Shown here: positions 1-13,113 of the stretch, piece after piece | How positions within the stretch are numbered: position 1 is the stretch's first letter | How the letters are laid out: every line of letters starts with the position of its first letter | Made by a program: the position numbers and the translations under genes | Notes under the pieces: generated by a model | Database searches by the model: none | What the model was told of the DNA's origin: nothing | The model's input: only the letters and a program-made list of their open reading frames with translations | Assembly (NCBI GenBank): GCA_004335835.1 | Contig: RWJK01000214.1 | Location: 62,001-126,000 of the forward strand | Direction of reading: 5' to 3' | DNA length: 64,000 nt | From: Scenedesmus sp. ARA3 | Lineage: Eukaryota > Chlorophyta > Chlorophyceae > Sphaeropleales > Scenedesmaceae

Positions 1-151
1 AATTGTCATCTGAGATGTCAAGCAGCTCCTTCAACAAGCTACTGCGTTTCAGCCCCCTCTTGCATGTCCTACTGCTGCTGAGCAGGCTGGCTGGTTCACG
101 ATGTCTTTGCTTCAGCGATACGCAGGATTGCCTGCCGGACTTTAAGACATT
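1..151 (-). CDS. Possible exon fragment running off the left edge
   Basis: On the minus strand this stretch is open from a TGA just to its right down to the window edge, with a protein-like end that reads SSLLKELLDISDD. It has no ATG, so if real it would be an internal exon of a gene lying to the left. A second minus-strand frame over about 100-145 also looks protein-like, so the frame is uncertain. No family is recognised. This is weak evidence and is recorded only because the neighbouring sequence is cut off. Confidence 0.18.
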
Positions 152-2202
152 TCAAGCAGGTATGGGAAGCTATGGGAAGCGCAACAGTTTAAAGTTCTAG
201 ATGAACCGGAAAGCGCACCAGGGGTAGTCGTTGACACGTGCACGCTGCAGGGATAGCTGTAGACCGCTATGAAAAAGGCTGTCAAGCAGGTAGCAGAGGC
301 AATAAAAAGTACTGCGTTGAATCACACATACGTTTTATAGCGGCGCTCGTTGTTAGCGTGGGTTTCTTCATCAAACCCTAGTTCATTCGATTTGAACGTG
401 TTGTCCGACGATTCAACATATCAAGGATCTCCTGCTTCGATAGAAGTTTTCAATCACAGCTGCAACAGTTAATAGTTTTGAATCGCATGATGAAACTCCC
501 CTGGGTGCCTATGTCACACCTGGTGCCTGGACAGACAGGCAGGCAGAACCTGCCTGACGACACATCATGACAGACGTGCAGGAAACCGGTTTCGAAGGGT
601 GGGAACACGCGTAGGGTCAGTCTCTGTCACCCATTGCATCAGGCTTCCTGCTGGCTTGAATTTGTCCACTGCTGTCCAACGATGGGCCACTTGCAACGAC
701 AGCCTGCACAAGCCAGTGAGCTCACTCTCGAGAGTCCCAAGAAAAGCCCTGTGTGCACTTGAACAAACGTATACTTCCTGCAACCTCAAGATGCATGAGT
801 GGTGGAGGCAAACAGTCACTAGCGTGGGTTGCCTCCGTGTCCGCCGGATATGGCAGTACTGTCAGCGGCAATGGCTGCAGCAGCAGCCCCACACGTTGCC
901 AGCCAGGTGCATCCACTAGCTGAACTAATAGTGACTACACCTGTAATGCAGCGGCGTTGGGTGTGAAGCCAGAGATTGTGCAGAGACAAGTGTGATACTG
1001 CGCGTGCTGTGCACGTGCCATGTTGTGTGGATGTAACACAGGTTGCCACATGCAGGCTATGTTGCGTGCGCGGCACAGAAGAAACAGTGCTGTGGTCCAA
1101 GACACTTACAGCACGAGACATTATTGTTGAGTTTGTGTGGCCCAAAATTATAAACTTGCAGCAGGGTGTTACGGACGTCGGTCAGCATGTGCAATAGGCG
1201 TCTGTGGCAGCGTGGTTAGTTTCGCTTCCAGCAGGAGCTCAGGAACTCCTGTCAACTGCTGGCAGCAGAGGAAGCTTCAAGTTTGACGTGTTGCACTGCC
1301 TTCCACTTCATGTTTTTGATGAGTCCATGGTTGGCCAAACTATGCAGCCGGGCTGCTGCTCAAGTAACAGTTGTCTCTTCATGTGCATGTGGCTCACAGT
1401 ACAGCGCTGCCTGCTGGCAGCAAACGATCGATCCCACAAGAGTGCTTGTTGGTGCCTGCAGCAAGTACTTCTGCAATGGTGCCTTCTTCACCCACTGGTT
1501 GGCAGGCAACGATGAATCAGCGAATCTTGCAGTGAGTTGTTGTCAATGGCTATGTGGAACTGCGCGCCAGTGAATTCAACACATCAGGTATGTAGACATC
1601 ACCCACATGCACATCACCATATGGGCGGCCTGCCTGCGTGGCTTTGAGATCCAGCCAATGTTGTTGAGGTTGTGCTAGCTGGTGGCCTGAAGGGCGAAGT
1701 AGGTGAGTGCAGTTCCTTCAAACGGGTGTGATTATGAAGGCTCTGGATTTGCTGCAACATCATGCTGTCAAAGCCTCAGAAGAAGGTGAACAATGATCAC
1801 CACTGTGCACAGGTGTGCATGTGATGTGGTGCTCACTGTGGATCACTATGGGTTGGTGCCGTAGTGAGTCGGTCCTCAGGTCATATATCAACCGCTAAGA
1901 GTGTGTTATCATAATTATAAGCACATGCTTGAGCTCCGTCGCGCCTCAAGCGGTCACGTTGCCGTCACGGCGTGAACGGTGCATTTGTGCTTTTGGCCGG
2001 GCTTGGAAATGGAACCCTGACTCATCACTGCGTACATGCGTTTCGGCGAAGCTCTTGGTCAGAAGAATTTATTTCATTTATCGCACTGACCAGCATCCTG
2101 TTTTTCAGTAAAGGCGCATTGCTTTTGGCGGGGCTGTACAGGCGCGACATTATAGCCCCCGCTGGGGCAGCTATGAACTGCCGCTTTTAGTAGAATAGCG
2201 AT
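152..2202. other. Gene-free stretch, no supported feature
   Basis: About 2 kb with only short, mutually overlapping open frames and no exon chain that keeps phase. Base composition is less GC-rich than the flanking genes. A small tandem repeat (unit gctatgggaa) lies near 162-181. The right end is presumably the 5' region of the coiled-coil gene. Confidence 0.5.
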
Positions 2203-5200
2203 ATGGCGGAGCCTGGACAGCTCGTGAGGTCCGTGAAGGCTGCTCACTGTGCAACAGCAGACTGTAATTTGCAGTTGTGTAGCTGCTCGACGGATGACAC
2301 GCAATGTTCCATTGGAAAAGCCAGATTTATTGTTGCAGTTTTCATTAATTCGCCGTCCTTGGTCACCTGACGCGTAACTACTTGGCAACTGAGCAATGTG
2401 GCACATGTTGCTGTCTCCTGTGCAGGGAGTCATCCCAGGGGCTCAGCATGCGACTTTCTGAGATGGGGGAGCTGGAGAAGAACCTTGTCAGCACTTTCAA
2501 CCTGCCTTTCACGCTGACCACCTCCAAAAACTTCAGGTACAGCAGCAGCACTAATTGCCTCTGCTGTGGCTGCAGACTGCAGACAGCATGCAGAGTGTGC
2601 TTGCATGCACAGCACGATTGAAGCCTCTACTTTTGGATAAGGCAGCAAGGTTTGTGTCTTGCTCGCTGCTGCGGACAGGAACCTGGAGCACCTGCTGCTG
2701 GCAGCACAGCAGCAGCAGCTGCGCCAGCTAAGGAGGCTGCAGCAGGTGAGCAAACTGGGATGCACCGGTGCAACACCATGCAAATGACGCATCTGGAAAA
2801 CAGTACTCCGCAACCTCATTGATTTGCATGCTGAGCGCTGCGAGAGTCGCCGTTGAGTTTGGTGCTACTTCTGCTGCTGCAGCTGAAGAAGCAAACAGAG
2901 ATACAGGCAGCTCAGCAGGCAGCCTGGGAGGCGAAGGAGCAGGCAGAACAGCTGCGCAAAGAGATGAGGGAAATGGAGCTGGCAGAGGTAGGAGAACAGC
3001 AGGCAACAGTCGCAGCGGCAGCGGCAGTGCAGCTGCCTTTGCAAAGCTCCTGTTACCTTGCAGCATCACAGTGGTGGGTGAGACAAACATAATCTAGTTT
3101 TAGAGCAATAGCAATGCACTGCCAACATGAACGTCAGTTTCCTGCAAGCTGATTAGTGCTGGTGTGCCCGCTGCGGTGCTGAGCAGGACAGTGCCCGCAA
3201 GGCAGCTAAGGTTGCTGAGGCTGAGGCCAGACGCAAAGCAGCACAGCAGGCGGCAGAAAGGCAGGAGGAGGAGTACCGCAAGAGGCTGGAGGAGAAGCTC
3301 TCAAAGTCAAAGCCCCGCCTGGTGAGATGAACAGCAGCAGCAGCAGCAGCAGTAGCAGCAGCAGCGCCCGTAGGTCACTGTGTATGTTGCATGCTGCCTG
3401 GTTGCAGGAAGTGTCCTCAGCAAATCACCTCACACTCTTGAACTACATGTTGTTGCCTGCTGTCCACACCCTTTGCTGCACAATGGCTCAGCGGCATTAG
3501 AAGTGCATGGTCAAGCATCACTGTTACCCGTAGCTTATGTGTTGTGCCTGTTGTTCCGTTACCCTGTTGCTTGAGCAGGACACCGCGCTTCTGGAGTACG
3601 AGCGCCGTGTATCTGCTGCCAAGTCCGCTGCTCGCATGCAGCGCACCCAGGCGCGCAAGGAGCAGGTGCAGGAGGAGCGGCGCGCAGCAATTCTGGCGGC
3701 AGAGGCAGCAGCAGAGCGGCGCCTGCAGCAGAAGCACGAGGTACGCACGAAGCTAACAGCACATGCTACACTCTCGACATTAGCATATATAGGTCAATCT
3801 TTATCATAGTGTTGCAGCAGCAGCGGCGGCAACTGGTCACTGCAGGCAGCTCAACACCCAGGTGCAGTGCCCTGCATGCTGTGCCTGCTAACATTGGTGC
3901 TGGCCCATCGCACGTCCCCATGTGCTGGCCTTGCTCATAACAGCCTGCTTGCCCTTAACCACTGCAACCATTTGTGGGCGCTTCTGGCATGCTGCAGCTG
4001 CGCCTGCTGCAGGAGGCCATCAAGCGCGAGGAGGACTCGCTGGCTGAGGAGCATAGGCGCGAGATTCAGGCGCGGGCAGAGGCAGATGAGGCGGCGAAGG
4101 TCGCGTACTACGAAGCCAAGCAGCGCCTGCGCGAGCAGCGGCTGCAGCAGGTGCGGCGGGGGGCGCGTGTTGTGTTCCTGGACCTGCTCTTTGTGACTGC
4201 ACCAACTTGCCTTGTGGTAGGGCCAGTTGCTGCACGGCAGCTCTGCACCATCACTCTGTCGTAACTTGATGCTGGTTGGACGCAGCAGACGCATGCAGTC
4301 TTGGCCAAAACCTGTGGTCCTTTCCCATTGACGTTCAACCCTGGGGGCCTGTGCTCCACGTGTCCTGTGTTACTGCCTGCAGCGCCAGCAGGAGGCGGAG
4401 TCGCTGCGCACGTTGCGTGCTGAAGAGAGCCGTGCGCGGTTTGAGTACATCCGCAGCCGTGCAGATGCAGCCAATGAGCAGGACATGGTAAAGAGGGAAG
4501 AGCTGGAGAGGAAGCTGCAGGTGCGCCAGCAACAGGCCTCAGCGCTGCTAGATGTATGCTCCTCTGGCCACTGCGGTGAGGTGCCTGCTGCTGTAAATCA
4601 TCACAGGCAAAGGTGCTGCAATGTCTTTGTTGCAGCAGCATTAAACCAAACATGCCCTGCTTTCAATATCCAGTGCTAGATCTGCTGCTGCCATCTGCTG
4701 GTCTATGTGCTGTGGCTTGCAGGAGAAGCTGCGCCGTGCAGAGGCACTGGAATCTGAGCGTGAGGCCCTCACCAACCACCTGCGACGCACTCTGGAGCAG
4801 CAGGACCTGCGGGTCAAGCAGGTGAGGAGGCCCAGCTGTGTGCACCCTTGAGCAGTGGCAGCTGCTGCATGGCCATTCTGGTGCAGTGAAACATTGGCAT
4901 CAAACCTACGATTCCTGCAAAGGGGAACTGGTGACTGTACTGCTGCTGACTGCTCTGCAACACACCCAGGTGTTTGACAGGATGGCAGCTACTGGCAAGC
5001 TGGAGCTGCCCACTGAGCTGCTCATCACGCTCAGTACGCTGGAGAACGTTGTCACCAGCCCCTACTTGACGGCAGAGCTCAGCCCGCGCGGCGGACTGGT
5101 CAGCCCACGTGGCGGACTGCTCAGCCCACGCGGGGCCACTTATACGACCAGCCCACAGTTGCTGCCGTGCAGCCCTGCGCTGGCCCAATTCCAGGGCAGC

Positions 5201-6130
5201 GGCGACAGCATCGCAAGCAGTGGCTCGCAGCGTGCCTCCAGCCCTGGCAGGTCCATCAGCCCCAACAGGGTGAGCTGCACACTGCCGACAGGGAGAGCCA
5301 CGAGCACAACAACAGCATTTGGTGTGTCTGCATGTGCTGTTGGTAGCTGCTACGCCAGTTGACTACGTCCACAAAATGTGCTGCAAAGATGCATGCTGCC
5401 CACTCACCGCGCTGCAGCCATGCTGCTGCTGTTTCACCCGTCCCACCTCCTTCACTGCCCTGCACTGGTTGCCTTCCTGCAACTGCTGCCCGCAGGCTGC
5501 TTCGCCTGTGCTAACGCCGCGCAGGCTGCTGCCTGACGTGCCACCCCCTGCTGGGCTGTCCCCGCGCGACGTGGCTGTGCTGCAGCGCCAGCAGGAGGCC
5601 GCCCTGCAGCGCGTGCTGGAGGAGGAGATCCTCAAGGAGATGAACCGCGAGAAGATGCTGCAGGCGGTGAGTGGGCAGGGGCATAGGCGGTTGATGGAGA
5701 TGCGTGAGACAGCGCAAGCTTGCAGGCCAGGGTGGCACAAGCACTGTCATAGAGCTGTTGGGTCGCGTGCGTGTCTGTGGGCGAGGCGCGATACAGTGCA
5801 CAATCAGCAAAGCAGCCTTGACAGGTTTGTAAATCCCTCTACATCCCTATGGCTCAGTAAGCAGATGGCTCTGCTTCTGGTTGCCTGTGAGGTGCATTGT
5901 CCGTGCCTTTGTCACGTACCTGCTGTGCTCTTTGATCCCCCTCATGTTGGCAACAGGTGGTTGAAGTTGAGGATCGCAAGCGCCTGATGCGCCAGTTTGC
6001 TGCTGAGCGCGAAGCGGCCAAGGCTCGCATCCTCCAGGTCGGCAACCAGCTGCTGACCCAGACCAAGCCATCCGCAGGTGGCGCCACCGCACACACCATG
6101 GGCTCTGCAGCAGGAGTAGGCAGCCCATAA
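2203..6130 (+). CDS. Coiled-coil protein of unknown function, 12 exons, about 541 aa
   Basis: Exons: 2203-2228, 2426-2536, 2679-2745, 2883-2987, 3187-3321, 3579-3740, 4013-4150, 4383-4520, 4723-4821, 4970-5269, 5496-5666 and 5957-6130; all junctions keep phase and the gene ends in TAA. From about residue 45 to 360 the protein is almost pure charged coiled coil, rich in Glu, Arg, Lys, Ala and Gln (for example REELERKLQ, KLRRAEALESERE). A Ser/Pro-rich linker follows, with three tandem copies of a SPRGG-type motif near 5086-5140, and then a second helical segment. The first exon (26 nt) is the weakest part: it fits phase and starts MAEPGQLV, but its donor GTCCGT is poor. An alternative start is the ATG at 2448. 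No enzymatic domain is visible. A cytoskeletal or ciliary scaffold role would suit the composition, but that is a guess. A TGTAA motif lies about 265 nt after the stop. Confidence 0.8.
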
Positions 6131-7047
6131 ACAAAGCCAGGGTGAAGGGTGTGGCTGTTTTGGTGCGGCTTTGGCGCAAAACATGATCGTGCAAGCGAGC
6201 AACTGTGTAGTACAACACAGATGAGCCGTGTGGATATGTCCTGCTGGGTCTGCTGGGTGCATGTTCAGCATCATCCTCACTGTGGCGCATGCAATCCTGC
6301 TTGAACTCTCTCAGGTTGTGTGGGAGCCTGAAATTTGTGCATCAGATCAGTCTGGGTGATCTTGCAGCGGTAATAACAAAGTCCTGAAAATATTTGTAAC
6401 GGCAGAACGCAGTGAACAGTGTTCAATGCCCAGCATAAGCCATGCCACTTGCCTCAGGCTGTATGGTCACTGCCTTGGACCGTCCTTGAAGAAACAACGC
6501 CTTCTGGCTCAGCACTTCAGAAGCTACGCACTGCATGAAGCCGCACATTATTGTAAAGTTTTTTAAGCACAGAAGAAGGGGCATACGCATCTGTCTCTGG
6601 GCACAGAGCCAGATGCTGTCCTGCTGCAGCAGGCAGCCTGACATGACGCAGTACACCCGTGTTCAACCTGGCACGTGTAGGCTGAGCACCTGCGCCGCAA
6701 ACCTGGACTTACTGAAGAAAACATACGAGGCATAGCGTACTTGATTTGTGATCGCAAAACACCGTCTTCGGCGTCAGACGCCTGGCATACCCTTGTGGTG
6801 AGCCTCACGGTACGCTGACAAGTGCTGCACCAGCCGCTGTTCCTATGAACTGCCAACAGCGCACAGACCAATGTAAGGTTCACGAATACAACAGTGGTCC
6901 TTAGAATGAGTGTACTCAGGCCGATACTGTAAATGACCAAGAGCCGATTATGCAGCCACCGCTTCTTGTGTATAGTATGTGTATAGATCAACCCTTGGTT
7001 GAGGCTCGGTGTCGATAGGTGGCGGGCATCGCGCCTGGAGAGCTGCC
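6131..7047. other. 3' region of coiled-coil gene and 5' region of F-box/LRR gene
   Basis: No exon chain is seen here. The left part should be the 3' UTR of the coiled-coil gene, with a TGTAA at 6395-6399. The right part precedes the ATG at 7048. No recognisable promoter element was found. Confidence 0.5.
6395..6399 (+). terminator. Candidate polyadenylation signal TGTAA
   Basis: TGTAA is the usual polyadenylation signal in green algal nuclear genes. This copy is about 265 nt downstream of the coiled-coil stop codon and is the first one there. The motif is short, so it can occur by chance. Confidence 0.4.
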
Positions 7048-10000
7048 ATGGAAGCAGACACCGGGCTACAGCAGCTTGATGGCTGTGTTCGGGAAGGGTA
7101 AGTTTCTGCGTTGAGGTTGCTCAAAAGCTGGCGCGATAGAGCAGCAACGCTGCTGTGGTCTGCCCCTTCGCAGCAGTTTCGTTTGAGCTTGTGCTGCTTT
7201 CTGAAGTGGATGCTTCAAAGCGCAGTCTGTCGATGTAATGTCCCGCTTTGTTGCCTTGCTCGCGCTTTCGCTGACATCTCATGCCGTGTGCCTGGTCTGA
7301 TGTCCGCAGCTGGGCGAGCTTGCCACCCGAACTGCTACGGTGAGTGCAGATGATATTTCTGACGCTGGGAACAGTTTAAATCAGCCCAGGTGCTCGACAG
7401 CAGCCCGCCCTGGTCGGTGCCCAAAGGCAGAGCAGACTGAACATACAAGCAGGCACCACTTAGCCTGGATCAGCTGCAGCTTGAGCCTGGCTGCACCACC
7501 TTGAGACGGACACCTGCACGTTGTGTTACTATGCAGTAGCGCAGAATGGAACAGGGCCATCAGGTAGGCAGCCTGCACAGCAATCAAACAGCTTGCCTGC
7601 ACAGCGTTGACAGGTTGCACTACTGTTTGCTGCAGGCCATGGTAGCAGGCACAGCGACTATGCATGCATGTATGCACCCACCACGCCATGCTGCTGTTGT
7701 TTGCAGGCGTGTGGTCCACCAGCTGTTGACAGACTGGCACTATGTGGAGCCAGCAAAGCCAGTCAACAGCCTGCTGCCTGTGCGCAGCACATGCAGGGCG
7801 TGGCGAGCAGTGGTGGATGCAGACATCCACCACGTGGCTCTTACAGTGCCATCTGTCGCACCAGCATACCTGGGGACACATTTTCCTCATGCGACAAGCT
7901 TGGATCTGTCTCGCTACCAGCGCAGCTGTTCGGACATCTTCCCTGTCATGCAGCAGTTGAACCTCAGGTGCGCCAGCAGTGGAGAGAGTATGCGATGGTG
8001 ATTGCTGGGATCACAACAGCAGCAGCAGCAGGCTGGCATAGTATACAGTCCTGCAAGCAATAAGGGGCTTCAGCATTAGAGAAACTATGGGGTGGCGAGT
8101 GCTCTGCAAAACAGCAGCAGCAGCAGCCTCCTTGCAGGACACACAGTCCTGCAGGCAATAAGGTTCGCTAGCAAGGGTGACCATTTCAGTTTCTGAATGC
8201 TATGAATTTCAGCAGCAGCAGCAGCAACAGGCTTGCACAATACATCATCCTGCAATCAGTCAGGACAGGCGGCTCATTCAGCACAGCTGTGCCGTGCATT
8301 CTACTCAGGCCAGTGCTATAATTGTTATGCTGCGTTGCCATTGTCCATGCCATAAGCCATGTTGGTTGCTTCTGCTGCCTTTGCTGATGCTGTTCTGCAG
8401 GTCACTGGTGCTTGCAGACCCCTGGGATTCGCCGGGGCATTTGCCAGTGCAGTTCCTCACGCAGCTGACTCACCTCAGCTTCTTGGCTGAGGGCCTGCTG
8501 GTGCCGCGTCTGGCAGCGCAGTTCTGTGACGCACTCAGCAAGCTGCCGCTGCTGCACACGCTTGCGCTCAGCAGGCTGCAGCTGTCTGCACAAGGGGCAC
8601 AGCTGCTTGGCCAGACACTGATGGAGCTGCCTCGTTTGTCGCAGCTGGCACTGTCGGGTGGTGCAGCGCCAGTCGGTGCAGCGGAGCTGTATGTGCTGCT
8701 GAATGGTGAGTACTTCTGGTTGGGGTTAACAAAATGGACTCCAGCCAGCTGCTGCAAGGCTGTGTTTTAGAGTAATGCAGCATCGCGTATTTGCAGGTGT
8801 GCTTCAGCATGCAGACAGCCGTTGTGCAGGGGTCTGCCAGCTTATGGTGATTAGTTGATGACTGCTGCTGCATAGCTGTTGTATGGTGGTCTCCGCTGCT
8901 TGCAGGCAGCTGCAGAAGTAGGTCGCAGGAAGTTAGGCCTTAGGTATGTGAAGCTCGTCCTTAAACATTTTGCTGCTGTACCCCCTGCTCTTTCTGCTCA
9001 TGTAATACATTTCGTGCATCGTTGCAGTGGAGTTGCCTGGGCTGCGTGCGCTGGAGCTGACGCGCCTGGGTGTGCGCATGCTGCCGCTGAGCCTGACCCG
9101 CCTGGCTGGCCTGACGCGGCTCACCTTCAGTGGCGAAATGCTGCGCAACGTGCAGCTGCGCGACGAGCTGCGGCAGCTGAGCAACCTGCAGGTGCTGGAC
9201 ATATCAGCCAACCTGGCAGAGCAGCTGCCGGTGGGCGTGCTGGAGCTGTCCGGGCTGCGCGAGCTGCATGCAGGTGGGTGCGCTTGAAATTACGGGCACT
9301 GCTGTGGGTGCTACCACTGTAGAAGGTGACACTGCAGCTTGCATTTATAAGCTTCATCATATGCGTCTGTTGCTGAAGGAGAGCCAGCTGACTGAAGCTG
9401 GGCAGGTTTTGTACACAGTTTGTCTGTGCACGTGTCAGCAATGCTGTGCTGTGCCACGCTTGCTGCCTGTCTGCAGGCATGAACCGGCTGGGCGTGCACA
9501 TGCACAGCTTCAGGCGGCTGGAGGAGCTGCAGGTGCTGGTGCTGGCCAGCAACAAGCTGGTGGGCGTGCACCCCAGCCTGTGGTGCCTCAACAGCCTGGT
9601 GCGGCTGGACTTGGGCCACAACAACCTCACGGAGCTGCCAGGCGATGTCAGCCAGCTCACCGGGCTCACGGTGAGGCGCGAGGACAGCAGCACGGCTGCC
9701 CCATTGTTGCCACACAGTTGAGCAGCAGCCAGTGATGCATCCTGTGGCACTCGTTGGTTTGGCAACCAGGCAGCATCTCTCGACGACAGCAAACCGCTAC
9801 CTTGCAGAGCTCCTGATTGCTGTGTTGCTGCTGTTGTGTGCAGTTCTTGAGCGTGTGCCACAACTTCCTCACGGCGCTGCCGTTGGGGTTGAGCTGCTTG
9901 ACCGCGCTGGAGGAGCTGGACGTGTCGCTCAACACAGACATGCGGGAGCTGCCGATGGGCCTGGGCCAGCTGGCTGCCCTGACACGCCTGACAGCCAGCC

Positions 10001-12113
10001 ACATGCGGCTCAAGCAGCTGCCAGTGGATGTGGGAGGCCTGGTGTCGCTGGTGCACCTGGATGTGTCGCACAATAGCTTGCACCACTTGTCAGCTGCGCT
10101 GTCGTGCCTGACGGGGCTCACGCACCTGGAGGCCAGCGACAACAAGCTGCACCAGAGCGCAGCTGTGCCCGAGGAGCTGGCCAGCCTCACAGCGCTGCAG
10201 GTGAGTGCAAGCACAGCAGCGTGCAGCGGCTGCCTGGGTTGCTGCTTGATGTCATGGCGTTCTTCATTGTGCTGCGCTGCTGCAGCACCCAGCCTATGCG
10301 CTTTCTCACGCAGTATTGCCCTACTGCTGCCCCTCTCCTACTGACGTGTCTGTGATGTCCTTCCTGCCTGTTGCTCTGGCCTGCTGCCAGGTGCTGCGCC
10401 TGGCGCGCAACCGGCTGCAGTCGCTGCCTGAGGCGCTCGGCTGCTACCAGGCGCTGCGGCTGCTGGATTGCAGCGGCAACCGCCTCACCAGCGTTCCGCG
10501 TGTGGTGGGGCGCTGCACTGCGCTGCAGCAGCTGCTAATGGCCAGCAACCGGCTGCGGGGGCTCACCAGCGGCATCGGCAACTTGGTGCGGCTGCAGGTG
10601 CTGGACCTGAGCCACAACCAGTACAGGCACCTGCCGACCATGACGGGTGACCTGACGCAGCTGCAGGTGGGGTTGAATGGGTGCAAAGTTGCAGCTGCGT
10701 TGAGGATGCTCGCACTCGCCTTCAGCAGAAGGTGAATTGCATGTCTTCTGTGTGATGTCATGCCATGTTTGCTGATGCTGGTATGCTGCTTGTTGCACCG
10801 GAAGCGACTTGTACCACTGCATATGTTCTTGCTCTCACCTGTGCTGCCGCTGCCCTGTGGTGCCGCCTGCCCCTGCAGTGCCTGCTGCTGGAGGACAACC
10901 AGCTGGAGGACCTGCCCAGCAGCTGCAGCGCGCTGGTCAAACTCTCGCAGCTTACGCTCAACTGCAACAGGCTGCACGTGCTGCCGCCAGCCATCAGCCG
11001 CATGAGCGGCCTGCTGTGCCTCACGCTGAGGGACAACCCGCTGCTGGGGCGTGATGTGGTGCTGCTGCAGCTGCAGCGGCAGCTGCCTGCGCTGACAGTG
11101 GACGACATGGTGCCTCTGCAAGGCCAGGGCAGCAGCGGCGGCCAGCAGCAGCAGCTTGGCAGTGCCAGGCCGGCAGTTGGCAGCAGCGCTGGCGTGCTTG
11201 GTGAGCCAGGGATGCAGCAGCCCTGGGCCAGTTTGCCGGGCGCTGGCGCTGCGCCGTCTGTCAGCTTGACCGCGCTGACAGAGGCGGCAGCTGCGCTGGC
11301 GGCAGCAGCAGCAGTTCCAGGAGCTGCGCAGCAGGCGCCACAAGCAGCATTGCTGCCAGCAGCAGCCGCTGCCGCGGCTGGCGGCATGCAGCCAGCTGCG
11401 CCGTCTGCCCTGCTGGGTGCTGCACGGCCATCCTGGGTGAGAGGTGCTCCTGGTGCCTGCAGCCTGGTGCAGATGCTGCAGCAGATTGTGGAGAGTGCTG
11501 TGCAGGAGCATCCGCAGTCGGGGCCCTTTGCCAGGTTGCCTGGCATGCAGCAGCAGGGCCTGGACGATGCAGTGCTGGCGGCTGCTGCAGGCCCGTTGTT
11601 GCGCCTTGGAAGCAACCCTCTGCCAGAGCAGCAGCCTTTTTCTTCAGCAGGACTGCAGGCATTGGCAGCAGCAGCGGCTGCAGCAGCTCCTGCAGCTGCT
11701 GCTGGCAGCAGCTCTGCAGCAGCTGCAGCAGGTGCAGGACCAAGTAGCAGCGGCACCAGCGCAAAGCCAGATCAGCTGCACGGCAATGTGCGTGGCGCCA
11801 CAGCGAATGCAGGCACGCCGTGCCCATGGCAGCGGCTGCTGGTGGCGCCTCCGCACGCCACTTTCCCATCACTGCAGCAGGCTCAGGCTCTGGCAACGGC
11901 GACAGCTGCAGGAGGGCAAGGGTGTGCTAGTCCAGGGGCGGTGAGCATTGGCCAGCAGCTGCACCGGCAGCCCCCCGGGTTCGATCTCGAGCAGGAATTG
12001 TTGCATCTCCAGCAGCAAGCGCAGGAAGCAGCGCCTGCAGCTCCCACAGGTGTGCAGGGAAGCAGCAGCAGCACCGGCCAGGCAGCACCTGGCCAAGCTA
12101 GCGAGCCACAGTC

Positions 12114-12149
<36 letters not shown>

Positions 12150-13113
12150 CATTCCTTGTGAACGACAGCCTGATGAGGAAGACAGCAGCGAGGAAGGGGC
12201 TTCGCTTGCACGCAGCAGCAGCCACATGGGTTCTCTTGATGGCGGCTACCTGTCTTCCCTTGACGGCGGCAATGGAAGCAATGGCGGCGCTGGGGCCGCA
12301 GGGCCTGCTGCTGCTGCTGCCGCCGCCACTGCAGCGGCTGCCACAGGGCTCTCTGCGCTGAGCCTGCAGAGTGCCAACAGCATCGGCAACAGCAGCGGCT
12401 TCAGGGTCAAGTCCTACCTGGAGGCTGCCAGCAGCAGCAACAACAGCAGCGCAGGCGGTGCAGCAGGCGGCTCAGCTGGGTTCAGCAGGCAGGGCAGCAT
12501 GGGCCTGGCCAGGGCTTCTGAGCCTGGCGGCTACACGCAGCAGCAGCTGAGGGCTGAGGGGCCGTTTGCGGTCGCAGCCAGCATGCATGCAAGCAGCCAA
12601 GGAGCGAGCAGCTCCGCTGCTGCAGCGGCAGCTGGTGCGGCTTGCGCAGACAACGATGATGACTGCAGCGCTGCTGGCCTTGACAGCGGCAGCGAGGACA
12701 GTGGCTCTGAAGTGCTGGTGCGGCTGGGCACGCCGCAGAACAGCCACCCCCAGGCATCATTTGCATACCTGCAGCACAGGGATGGGATGCAGCCTGGCGC
12801 TACATCCGCTGCTGCGGCCAGCACTGGTGCACATGGCTTGGAGCAGGTGCCTGCTGGCGTGGCGGCAGGGCTGGGGGTGCTCGGCACATCTGGCTTGCCA
12901 GCTGGCCTGAGCTCTGCTGCAGCGTCTGAGGGCGGTGATGCGGATGCTGACAGCTGCACAACAAATGGTGATGAGGGTGAGGCCAGCGCAGCAGCTGCAC
13001 CTGCAGTTGGTGCTGTTCAGCAGCAGCAGCAGCAGCAGCAGCGCCAGGCCGGCGCTGAGAGGACATTTGCGCATGTTTTGGAGCATGCATGGTGGGGCAG
13101 GCGCAAGGGCTAG
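7048..13113 (+). CDS. F-box / leucine-rich-repeat protein with long low-complexity C-terminus, 1317 aa
   Basis: Exons: 7048-7097, 7310-7339, 7707-7967, 8401-8705, 9028-9273, 9477-9670, 9844-10200, 10391-10666 and 10879-13113, all in phase. The first three exons join into an F-box-like segment (SLPPELLRRVVHQL, then VRSTCRAWRAVVD), which in this family binds SKP1 in an SCF ubiquitin ligase. Residues of roughly 130-635 are leucine-rich repeats of the LxxLxLxxNxLxxLP type (for example LVRLDLGHNNLTELP and LQVLDLSHNQYRHLP), the substrate-binding part. The last exon, 745 codons, adds about 680 residues rich in Ala, Gln, Ser and Gly, including an uninterrupted run of 11 Gln at 12115-12147. The LRR core resembles the Ras-group/SHOC2 style and may bind a partner other than an SCF substrate; the F-box call is from motif reading only. 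The low-complexity exon stays open for 2.2 kb, which supports it as coding. Confidence 0.87.
12115..12147 (+). repeat. (CAG)11 encoding polyglutamine
   Basis: Eleven uninterrupted CAG codons within the last exon of the F-box/LRR gene give Gln11. The run is in frame and likely length-polymorphic. Confidence 0.9.

Noticed and set aside
9127..10086. 319-codon minus-strand open frame
   Set aside because: Antisense of the LRR exons and crossing several plus-strand introns; His/Gln/Ala-rich composition typical of a shadow frame.
10444..11756. Two long minus-strand open frames (355 and 332 codons)
   Set aside because: Antisense of the LRR and low-complexity exons; no family features and mutually overlapping.
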